DNA of 6,649 nt from Alphaproteobacteria bacterium MarineAlpha3_Bin4 (GCA_002938045.1 PTLJ01000094.1:1-6649); one strand, 5' to 3'. Numbered from the stretch's first letter, positions 1 through 5,717 are shown. Notes: generated by a model not told the origin, from the sequence alone. Translations and numbers: made by a program.

Positions 1-186
1 CGTAGCATTGAGGATTTTGGAAATGCTTTCCACACGCGGCTACCTTAGCTTGCCTTCCTTGGTAACGCCCTTACTCTTATTGAAGGTCGTCGGATCGAGG
101 CCCGCCTTGCGTGCTAACTCAGAAGCGGAAAGCCCATGCTCCTGCGCCAGACAATCGATCGCTAGCCATACGCTCGAATGTTTCAA
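1..186 (-). pseudogene. XRE/S24-type HTH transcriptional regulator, 5' part, interrupted by in-frame TAG
   Basis: Read leftward from a TTG at 186-184, the frame encodes an N-terminal helix (VWLAIDCLAQEHG) followed by a helix-turn-helix (LSASELARKAGLDPTTFNKS). This matches my memory of a widespread alphaproteobacterial XRE repressor that carries a C-terminal S24 (LexA/CI-like) peptidase domain. After residue 48 (KEGKLR) a TAG lies at 42-40, and the same frame then continues as PRVESISKILNAT to the edge. Relatives read roughly RWPSTESI..ILNAT, so the TAG replaces the conserved Trp (TGG to TAG, one base). The peptidase half would lie outside the window. TTG is the only usable start: an in-frame TAA lies upstream at 216-214 and no other start codon falls between. 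The start overlaps the stop of the upstream ODP-DHH gene as TTGA, so translation is probably coupled. As read, only a 48-residue HTH fragment could be made. A sequencing error is the alternative to a true pseudogene. Family assignment is fairly firm; target genes are unknown. Confidence 0.72.
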
Positions 187-1997
187 CCTGGGAGGAAGAG
201 TTCGCTGTCTTCGTTAATTTTATGAATGAGCGCGGTTTTGACCGTCTCGGCTAGGATAGATTCCGAATGACAAGTGCCTGCGGCGCTGTGGCCACCACCA
301 CCGTATTGCAGCATCAGCTCGCCAACGTTGGTTCGGGAGCTTTTGTCAAAAATCGATTTTCCAACGGCGAAAACGACGTTCTGTTTATCGCGTCCCCACA
401 TCTCGTGTATAGAGATGTTGCAATGAGGAAACAGCGCGTAAATCATGAACCGATTGCCGACGTAGATTATATCCTCCTCAAGAAGATTGAAGACGACGAT
501 CTTGCCATGGACCGTGCTACAGCGCTGGATCTGATCCTTGAACGGTTCCGCCTGTTCTAGATACAGCTCCACGCGTTCCTTGAAATCGGGTTCCTCTAAA
601 ATTTCCTGAATGTCCTTGTGACGACAGAGTTCAATCAGCTCCATCATCAGTTCATAATTAGGAATTCGAAACCCACGGAACCGGCCGAGCCCTGTTCGTG
701 GATCCATAATGAAGTTCAGCAGTGGCCAGCCCGTGGGATTGAGGACCTCCTCCATCGAAAACTGGGCAGAATCGCCCTTGTCAACGGCCTCCATCAGATC
801 GGGCGATACATTGGGAAATCCTTGCAGGCCGTCATAATATTCGTACACCACACGCGCTGCGGATGGCGCCTCAGGGATGTTGATGTGGTTGTCGTATTTT
901 TTGTCAAGTCGCCTGATTTCGCTCAGGTGGTGGTCGAAGGCCAAGTGGCACCCAGGGACATAAGGCAAATTGGTGGTAATATCGTTGTCGGTAATATCGA
1001 CGCGGCCTTCCTGCATGTCGTTGGGATGGACGAATAGAATATCGTCAATCATGTCAAGTTCTTCCAGCAGCACCGCACAGACAAGACCGTCAAAATCGCT
1101 GCGGGTTACCAGCCGATATTCCTTGCCCGGTTCCGGCTCGCCCCGAGGCATTCCGTCCTTGACGCCTTCGCCAAGCACCTCGGAGAAGATATCCACGCTA
1201 TCCTGAGCGAGGACCGGCGCCGAGGCGGCAGGACGCGCGGCGCCGACATATATCGCCTCGACGCCGTTGCCGATATCGAGGGCCGAGAACCAATCCAAGA
1301 ACCCCTGAACGGTTTCGCCTTTGAAGATTAGCCCATGTTGCGGAACCAAGGCGTCGATCTCCATGGGCACAACGCTGGCGATCCAGGCATCGCGAGCCTG
1401 GCGGGCAGCCATCCACCGTTGGTGGAAACCCTCCATAAACTGAATGTGTTTGTCGAAATTAGTTACGTTGAAGCCGTTGGCGGCGCCGGGCGGCATCAAG
1501 GCGGTACCAATCTCGCCAGAGAAAAGAATACGCGCGATAGGGTCATAGACGCTGAAGTTCCCCGGCGAATGCAGATAGTGTGCGGGAATCAATTGCAAGG
1601 AGAGGCCGTCACCGACCGTCAAATCCATGCCTTTATCCGGGATCGGCGTGAACGCGGCACCGGCATCAAAGTGAGTGAGAAATTTAGTCCAAAGCTCTGA
1701 GACGTAGAAATTGATGCCCGGCTTACAGACCTGCCGCCATAGCGGTAACGACGACGAGATGTCCGGATCCTGGTGGGAAAAAAAAATGTGGTCGATCTTG
1801 TCGATGGCCACCCGTTCGGTGAGTGCAGAGAGAAAAGATGGAAAAATTTCGAGACCACCGGGGTCCAAAAGCGTCGCCGAATCGCCTGAAAGGATAACGA
1901 TCTGGTTGGTATCAACGAGTGAAACTGGCTTCTCGGAATCTTGTCCGAAAGCCAGCCAACAGTGATCACCTTCTTCAAAAATCGTATGACAAATCAT
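183..1997 (-). CDS. Two-domain protein: ODP-type diiron MBL-fold domain fused to DHH/DHHA1 phosphoesterase
   Basis: A 604-residue cytoplasmic protein with no signal peptide or membrane segment. Residues about 1-245 form a metallo-beta-lactamase fold of the ODP/flavodiiron type. The ligand set reads SHQDPD (H75, D77, D79), H143 in YLHSPGN, E162 in LFSGEIG and H221 in PQHGLIF. This parallels the H-x-E-x-D...H...D...H diiron site of flavodiiron proteins, with D and E exchanged at two places. Residues about 246-291 are an Ala/Pro/Gly-rich linker. Residues about 292-604 are a DHH phosphoesterase: RSDFDG (D301, D303), FDHH (D355-H357), AVDKGD (D406, D409) and the DHHA1 signature GGGGHSAAG (566-574). 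DHH-DHHA1 proteins hydrolyse short oligonucleotides, pAp, cyclic dinucleotides or polyphosphate; the substrate here cannot be read off. No flavodoxin or rubredoxin module is present, so the N-terminal half may act as an O2/NO sensor rather than a reductase (inference). The ATG at 1997 has only a weak ribosome site. The stop overlaps the XRE start as TTGA. Confidence 0.88.
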   Translation of the reverse strand: MICHTIFEEGDHCWLAFGQDSEKPVSLVDTNQIVILSGDSATLLDPGGLEIFPSFLSALTERVAIDKIDHIFFSHQDPDISSSLPLWRQVCKPGINFYVSELWTKFLTHFDAGAAFTPIPDKGMDLTVGDGLSLQLIPAHYLHSPGNFSVYDPIARILFSGEIGTALMPPGAANGFNVTNFDKHIQFMEGFHQRWMAARQARDAWIASVVPMEIDALVPQHGLIFKGETVQGFLDWFSALDIGNGVEAIYVGAARPAASAPVLAQDSVDIFSEVLGEGVKDGMPRGEPEPGKEYRLVTRSDFDGLVCAVLLEELDMIDDILFVHPNDMQEGRVDITDNDITTNLPYVPGCHLAFDHHLSEIRRLDKKYDNHINIPEAPSAARVVYEYYDGLQGFPNVSPDLMEAVDKGDSAQFSMEEVLNPTGWPLLNFIMDPRTGLGRFRGFRIPNYELMMELIELCRHKDIQEILEEPDFKERVELYLEQAEPFKDQIQRCSTVHGKIVVFNLLEEDIIYVGNRFMIYALFPHCNISIHEMWGRDKQNVVFAVGKSIFDKSSRTNVGELMLQYGGGGHSAAGTCHSESILAETVKTALIHKINEDSELFLPG

Positions 1998-2391
1998 CTC
2001 GGAGTCTTCGGCCCCTTAGCTCATACCGCAATAATTATCCACTTTCCAGCGGGTGGGAAAACAATAATGCGTTTCCTCCGAAAGAGTAAGACTTTGATTT
2101 GAAACATAAGTCGCGTTGCGACCGGCTGTGACCGAACGGAGACGGCCTTCGCCTGAGTATTCATTAACGTTTTCGCATCCGACCGCGGCAGAACCCGGAT
2201 CACCAACAGAAGTATCGCGCTGATTTGAGCCCTCCAGGCACAACGGCGATAAGATCCCATGAGCGTGTTCGCGATGCGTCTAGTTGGAAGCGCGGCCGTC
2301 AACCTGGGCGATATTAGCGCCCCAAAGATTTTTTGAGGACACCCCGTCAAAGTTTGGGCGTCCTCAGGACCTTTTGGGCTTTCACCACGGC
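1998..2391. other. Intergenic stretch between mutase and ODP-DHH genes
   Basis: This 394-base gap lies between two leftward genes. Its mutase-proximal end holds the imperfect hairpin listed separately. The rest contains only weak open frames on the minus strand. One begins at an ATG at 2260-2258 and encodes a basic N-terminus followed by a hydrophobic run (ISAILLLVIRVL), resembling a signal peptide, but it soon becomes unconvincing. A second, offset frame ends at 2016 with SEETHYCFPTRWKVDNYCG. Neither is a family I recognise. No convincing sigma-70 promoter for the downstream gene stood out, although the length of the gap suggests that gene has its own promoter. Confidence 0.5.
2334..2366 (-). 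terminator. Imperfect hairpin just downstream of the mutase stop (possible terminator)
   Basis: TGAGGAC at 2334-2340 pairs with GTCCTCA at 2360-2366. After one A/C mismatch, CCC (2342-2344) pairs with GGG (2356-2358), leaving an 11-base loop. It starts 26 bases beyond the mutase stop codon in the direction of transcription, and short outer arms CCAAA (2322-2326) and TTTGG (2373-2377) could extend it. On the leftward transcript the stem is followed by A residues, not a U-tract, so it is not a standard intrinsic terminator. It may instead protect a 3' end or be incidental. The palindrome GTCCTCAGGAC (2360-2370) overlaps one arm. Confidence 0.3.
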
Positions 2392-4542
2392 TTATTCGAC
2401 AGCAGCCCGGTGACGGTTGATGATCCCCATGATCTCCGCTGCCGCTATCGGAATGTTGGTCCCCGGACCATAGATCGCCGAGACACCTTTGTTGTAGAGG
2501 AAGTCGTGCTCCTGAACTGGAATTACGCCACCGCAGACCACCAGGACATCGCCAGCGCCTAGTGTCCGGAGTTCATCGATGAGGGCCGGAACGAGCGTCT
2601 TATGCCCAGCCGCCTGGGACGACACCCCAATCACATGAACGTCGTTCTCAATCGCCCCGCGCGCCGCTTCCTCCGGTGTCTGAAACATCGGCCCGATATC
2701 GACATCGAAGCCAATGTCGGCGAACGCCGTGGCAATCACCTTGGCGCCACGGTCATGACCGTCCTGGCCCAGCTTAACGACAAACATGCGTGGCCGGCGC
2801 CCCTCTTTTTTAGCAAACTCGGCAACGTCGCCACGGATCTTCTTGAATCCCTTGTCGCCCTCGTAAGCCGATCCATAGACGCCAGAGATCGATCGTATCT
2901 GCGCCCGGTAGCGGGTGAATTCTTTTTCCAGCGCGTCGGAAATTTCGCCGACTGTCGCCCGCGCTCGGCTGGCGTCCACGGAAAGCGCTAATAAATTTCC
3001 ATCACCGGCGGCGGCCGACGTTAGCGTATCGAGGGCCGCACGGCAGGCGTTTTCGTCGCGCGATACGCGGACCTTCTTCAGACGCGCGACCTGCGCTTCG
3101 CGGACCTCCGTGTTGTCAACCTCCAGGATATCAACCTCGTCTTTGGTATCGCTCCGGAATTTGTTAACACCGACGATGGCATCTTCGCCGCGGTCGATGC
3201 GCGCTTGCTTGCGGGCCGCTGCTTCTTCGATCCGCTGCTTCGGCATGCCGGCAATAACCGCCGCGGTCATGCCGCCCATCTCTTCGACCTCGTCAATCAA
3301 CTTGCGAGCCTCCAGCGCCATCGAGCAGGTTAGACTTTCGAGATAATAACTGCCGCCTATCGGATCGACGACGTTGGTGATGCTGGTCTCTTCGCCAACG
3401 ATCAATTGAGTATTGCGGGCGATGCGCGCCGAGAACGGCGTCGGCAGAGCAATTGCTTCGTCGAGAGCATTGGTATGGAGGCTTTGGGTGCCGCCGAGCA
3501 CGGCCGCCAGGCATTCGATCGTGGTGCGGATCACGTTGTTGTAGGGATCGTCCGCCGTCAACGACACACCCGAGGTTTGGCAATGGGTCCTGAGGATAGA
3601 CGAGCGCGGGTCCTCGGGTTCAAACCTTGCCATCAGCTCCGACCACAAAACGCGTGCGGCGCGGAGCTTGGCAACCTCCATGAAGAAGTTCATGCCGATA
3701 CAGAAGAAAAAACTCAATCGCGGCGCGAAGGCGTCAACATTCAATCCCTTTGAGAGCGCCGCGCGGACATACTCAAGACCGTCCGCGAGGGTGTAGGCGA
3801 GTTCCTGGACACAGGTCGCACCGGCCTCCTGCATGTGATAACCGGAGATCGAGACTGAATTGAACCGCGGCATGTGCTTGGCGGTATGCTCGATGATGTC
3901 CGCGACGATCCTCATGCTCGGTTCGGGCGGATATATATAAGTGTTGCGGACCATGAACTCCTTGAGGATATCGTTCTGGATTGTGCCCGAGAGTTTTTCC
4001 TGGGCGACTCCCTGTTCTTCGGCGGCAACGATATAGCTTGCCAGCACCGGCAAGACGGCGCCGTTCATGGTCATGGAAACGCTGATCTCGTCCAACGGAA
4101 TTTCATCAAACAGGATTTTCATATCCTCGACGGAATCGATGGCGACACCCGCCTTGCCGACATCGCCTACAACGCGCGGGTGATCAGAATCAAATCCACG
4201 GTGGGTAGCCAAGTCGAAGGCAACTGAAAGACCCTTCTGACCAGCCTTGAGGTTGTCACGGTAGAAAGCATTCGATGCCTCGGCGGTTGAATATCCGGCG
4301 TATTGGCGCACAGTCCATGGCCGTCCAGCGTACATCGAGGCACGGGACCCGCGAAGGTAGGGCGCAAAGCCCGGAAACGACTTGAATGCCTCTAGATTTT
4401 CCAGGTCCGCGACCGTGTAAAGCGGTTTGATCCGGATTCCTTCCGGCGTCACCCATTCGAGGTCCTCAACGGAGCGCCCCTGGAGTTCCTTCTCGACCGC
4501 GGACTTCCATTCGTCATACGGCTTTCCAGGCGATTTGGCCAT
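2392..4542 (-). CDS. scpA: Methylmalonyl-CoA mutase, large (B12-binding) subunit
   Basis: The 716-residue protein matches the usual length of the B12-dependent mutase large chain (about 710-730). It interconverts (R)-methylmalonyl-CoA and succinyl-CoA in the cytoplasm with adenosylcobalamin, the last step of propionyl-CoA assimilation. The TIM-barrel substrate domain spans about 30-550, with family blocks RQYAGYSTAEASNAFY (79-94, including the substrate-site Tyr), YPPEPSMR (204-211), ISGYHMQEAG (232-241, Tyr235-His236 at the active site), GGTQSLHTNALDEA (350-363) and DPIGGSYYLE (393-402). The C-terminal cobalamin domain (about 584-716) has DGHDRG (594-599) with His596 as the lower axial cobalt ligand, followed by GVSSQAAGH and the CGGVIP loop. 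All key residues look intact. ATG at 4542 is preceded by AAAGGAGG about 13 bases upstream, a strong but slightly distant ribosome site. Its own promoter and a candidate operator lie upstream. Propionyl-CoA carboxylase, epimerase and chaperone genes are not in the window. Confidence 0.97.
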   Translation of the reverse strand: MAKSPGKPYDEWKSAVEKELQGRSVEDLEWVTPEGIRIKPLYTVADLENLEAFKSFPGFAPYLRGSRASMYAGRPWTVRQYAGYSTAEASNAFYRDNLKAGQKGLSVAFDLATHRGFDSDHPRVVGDVGKAGVAIDSVEDMKILFDEIPLDEISVSMTMNGAVLPVLASYIVAAEEQGVAQEKLSGTIQNDILKEFMVRNTYIYPPEPSMRIVADIIEHTAKHMPRFNSVSISGYHMQEAGATCVQELAYTLADGLEYVRAALSKGLNVDAFAPRLSFFFCIGMNFFMEVAKLRAARVLWSELMARFEPEDPRSSILRTHCQTSGVSLTADDPYNNVIRTTIECLAAVLGGTQSLHTNALDEAIALPTPFSARIARNTQLIVGEETSITNVVDPIGGSYYLESLTCSMALEARKLIDEVEEMGGMTAAVIAGMPKQRIEEAAARKQARIDRGEDAIVGVNKFRSDTKDEVDILEVDNTEVREAQVARLKKVRVSRDENACRAALDTLTSAAAGDGNLLALSVDASRARATVGEISDALEKEFTRYRAQIRSISGVYGSAYEGDKGFKKIRGDVAEFAKKEGRRPRMFVVKLGQDGHDRGAKVIATAFADIGFDVDIGPMFQTPEEAARGAIENDVHVIGVSSQAAGHKTLVPALIDELRTLGAGDVLVVCGGVIPVQEHDFLYNKGVSAIYGPGTNIPIAAAEIMGIINRHRAAVE

Positions 4543-4553
4543 CTTTTCGTCGA

Positions 4554-4563
4554 TGCCTCCTTT
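4554..4563 (-). promoter_or_regulatory. Ribosome binding site of the mutase gene
   Basis: On the leftward strand AAAGGAGGC precedes the ATG at 4542 with about 13 bases between GGAGG and the start. The match to the anti-Shine-Dalgarno sequence is very good, the spacing longer than the usual 5-10. No nearer in-frame start codon exists, so the annotated ATG stands. Confidence 0.6.
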
Positions 4564-4580
4564 AAGCTGAGTTTTCAGCG

Positions 4581-4609
4581 ATTATAGAGACCACAGCTGG
4601 GAGTCGAAA
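4581..4609 (-). promoter_or_regulatory. Candidate sigma-70 promoter for the mutase gene
   Basis: A perfect TATAAT reads leftward at 4586-4581. At 17 bases spacing the -35 position reads TTTCGA, a poor match to TTGACA. Transcription would start near 4574, giving a leader of about 32 bases that includes the ribosome site. A perfect -10 with a weak -35 is the usual layout of an activator-dependent promoter, and the palindrome at 4613-4630 would be centred about 47 bases upstream of that start. Confidence 0.5.
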
Positions 4610-4612
4610 ATT

Positions 4613-4630
4613 ATTTCGCACCTGCGAAAT
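4613..4630. promoter_or_regulatory. Perfect 8+2+8 palindrome, candidate operator
   Basis: ATTTCGCACCTGCGAAAT is a perfect inverted repeat with a 2-base centre, followed directly by another partial half-site (TTGCGAT). It sits just upstream of the mutase -35 position and about 190 bases upstream of gcrA. From memory, the short-chain fatty acyl-CoA regulators (ScfR family, e.g. PccR of Rhodobacter sphaeroides) that control propionyl-CoA genes use TTTGCAAA-type sites. The half-site here is related but not identical, so that link is an inference. Confidence 0.5.
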
Positions 4631-4635
4631 TGCGA

Positions 4636-4733
4636 TCCCCACAGGATTTGTGGATTCACCAAATTTCCACAATATCTTGTGTTAAGCTTGCGCTTGTTCG
4701 ATAAATATAGTACACCTCATTCTAGAAAGACTC
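4636..4733 (+). promoter_or_regulatory. gcrA upstream control region: GANTC sites, DnaA-box-like motifs, possible -10
   Basis: GATTC (4653-4657) and GACTC (4729-4733) lie here, and GAGTC (4601-4605) just outside, giving three CcrM-type GANTC sites in the 279-base gap. ATTTCCACA (4663-4671) and, on the other strand, GAATCCACA (4657-4649) each match the DnaA box TTATCCACA at 7 of 9 positions. TCCCCA (4636-4641) resembles the weak DnaA sites reported for Caulobacter. Short inverted repeats CCACA/TGTGG (4639-4653) and CACAA/TTGTG (4668-4681) overlap these motifs. A TATAGT at 4706-4711 could be the gcrA -10 element, with only a weak -35 (TTAAGC). In Caulobacter gcrA transcription depends on DnaA, so such sites are expected. 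Binding itself is not shown. Confidence 0.4.
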
Positions 4734-4821
4734 AGGAAACTGGGCCATTACAGTAGGAGGCATCGTTCGCAAAACGTAGGCAGAGCCTGGGATAGCCCGT
4801 CGTTACGCAACGCATTTTAGA

Positions 4822-5184
4822 ATGACCATAGAATGGACGCCGACACGTATAAGCGTGCTCATCGCTCTCTGGGAAGAAGGACTGTCAACAAGCGAAATCG
4901 GAAACCGTCTCGGCGTGACCAAGAACGCCGTCATCGGCAAGGTCCACCGTTTGGGGCTTACCAAGCGTGGTTCACCAATCCGCCCAAAAACGAAGCCCGC
5001 CGAAGTTATCAGCCTGGCGGCACTCAGGCCCGGCATGTGCAGTTGGCCAGAGGGAGATCCCAGTACGAAGGAATTCCATTTCTGCGGTGAGCCGGCTATT
5101 TCGGAAAAGCCATACTGTGCGGAGCATTGCCGGCGGGCTTACGTAACAATCACTAAAGATGGGAAGAAAACGGTTGCCGCCTAG
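4822..5184 (+). CDS. gcrA: GcrA-type cell-cycle transcriptional regulator
   Basis: A 120-residue DNA-binding protein. The N-terminal domain (1-48) has the GcrA helix-turn-helix signature: WTPTRISVLIALWEEGLST, then NRLGVTKNAVIGKVHRLGL. The C-terminal part (about 68-108) carries the family block CSWPEGDP, FHFCGEPA and PYCAEHCRRAY, with C73, C88, C99, H102 and C103. In Caulobacter the N-terminal domain binds GANTC sites and the C-terminal domain contacts sigma-70 RNA polymerase, driving cell-cycle genes according to CcrM methylation. The linker between the domains is short here (about 20 residues, 49-67); Caulobacter GcrA is about 170 residues, from memory. The ATG at 4822 lacks a clear ribosome site directly upstream. 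An in-frame TAG at 4777-4779 excludes an earlier start. It is divergent from the mutase gene and appears monocistronic. Confidence 0.95.
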   Translation: MTIEWTPTRISVLIALWEEGLSTSEIGNRLGVTKNAVIGKVHRLGLTKRGSPIRPKTKPAEVISLAALRPGMCSWPEGDPSTKEFHFCGEPAISEKPYCAEHCRRAYVTITKDGKKTVAA

Positions 5185-5196
5185 CGGTTTTCTTTC
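5176..5196 (+). terminator. Possible compact intrinsic terminator of gcrA
   Basis: CCGC (5177-5180) and GCGG (5184-5187) form a 4-base GC stem, extendable by a G-U pair, around a CTA loop. It is followed by TTTTCTTTC. The gcrA stop codon TAG lies at the loop. The T-rich tail is right for rho-independent termination but the stem is short, so confidence is low. Confidence 0.3.
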
Positions 5197-5398
5197 GTCG
5201 CCTCGAGTATTGGGCGCGCGCGGTTGATGCCGGCAAAGGGGTTGTCGTGATTGACGTGTGTCGTCATGGTTCTATGAACTGCCGTTATGAAGGCAAAAAG
5301 CCTCTTATAGGTACTTGGTATTCGTCGAATTACGGACTCGGCCTCTCTCTAGAGAACGGCGTTTTGTGTTGTCTACTTTTTCATCATTATTGAAGGGC
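5185..5398. other. Intergenic stretch downstream of gcrA
   Basis: No gene I recognise. Two short frames lie exactly antisense to each other. The minus strand from an ATG at 5267 to a TAG at 5181 encodes 28 residues (begins MTTHVNHDNPFAG), and an open run continues upstream of that ATG to a TAG near 5352. The plus strand has an open run ending in a TGA at 5390-5392. The minus frame has markedly C/G-rich third positions, but it overlaps the gcrA stop and is too short to call. No tRNA or strong terminator was seen. Confidence 0.4.
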
Positions 5399-5707
5399 AT
5401 GTTCAATGACCGCCTTTCTGGGGTAACCCCAAGTCAAGAGCACCAATTTGTTTCCTAATTATCCGTATTGACCATAGTCGGTCTGTCAGTCTTACTGCAA
5501 GTACAGGAGGTTCTTGCCAAGATTGGCCTGAGCCCTAGAAAATGGTATTCCGTAGTCAGTAGACGAAGCGGCCACGAATTCCACATCGCATCCCAGATGG
5601 CGGAAATTAACGCCTAACAACCGGAACATATCGCGCAAACCCTTGGCCAGGTCGTCTTCGTGGGTTCAGTACAAACTTTGGAAGAGCGGGAACTGACGTC
5701 GGCCTGA
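5399..5707 (+). pseudogene. Likely ACT-like small protein gene broken by two in-frame stops
   Basis: From an ATG at 5399 one frame runs to a TGA at 5705-5707 (103 codons) with TAA at 5456-5458 and again at 5615-5617. Between and after these stops the translation is strongly protein-like. It has a strand (LSVLTIVG), a helix (VQEVLAKIGL), two strands (RKWYSVVSRR and HEFHIASQM), a helix (PEHIAQTLGQ) and a final strand (VVFVGSVQTLEE). That is the beta-alpha-beta-beta-alpha-beta order of an ACT/ferredoxin-like fold, and small ACT-like proteins of about 80-100 residues are common in alphaproteobacteria. It ends 22 bases before the NUDIX start on the same strand, as an upstream operon gene would. 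GAAGGG sits too close to the ATG to be a good ribosome site, so the true start is uncertain. An open frame lies in exact antisense at 5490-5665, and one of the two is a shadow. I favour this one for its fold pattern and position. The family call is by pattern only. Confidence 0.42.
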
Positions 5708-5717
5708 GAGAGCGCCT

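Noticed and set aside
1335..1700. Plus-strand open frame of 121 codons inside the ODP-DHH gene
   Set aside because: It is antisense to a well-supported gene with all catalytic motifs, and its translation has no family features.
2915..3346. Plus-strand open frame of 143 codons inside the mutase gene
   Set aside because: It is Ser/Ala/Arg-rich, as is typical of an antisense shadow of a GC-biased gene; the mutase on the other strand is unambiguous.
4636..4681. Possible replication origin because of clustered CCACA motifs and AT-rich sequence
   Set aside because: There are only two DnaA boxes of 7/9 match, no dnaA, hemE, parA or other origin neighbours, and gcrA control by DnaA is a simpler explanation.
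5419..5431. TGGGGTAACCCCA, a 5-base stem with a 3-base loop, as a terminator
   Set aside because: There is no T-tract after it and it falls inside the ACT-like frame.
5490..5665. Minus-strand open frame of about 57 codons with protein-like content (contains MFRLLGVNFRHLGCDVEFVA)
   Set aside because: It lies in exact codon register antisense to the plus-strand ACT-like frame, so one is a shadow of the other. It has no start codon near its beginning (a TGA precedes it), no ribosome site and no recognised family. It could be right if homology says so.
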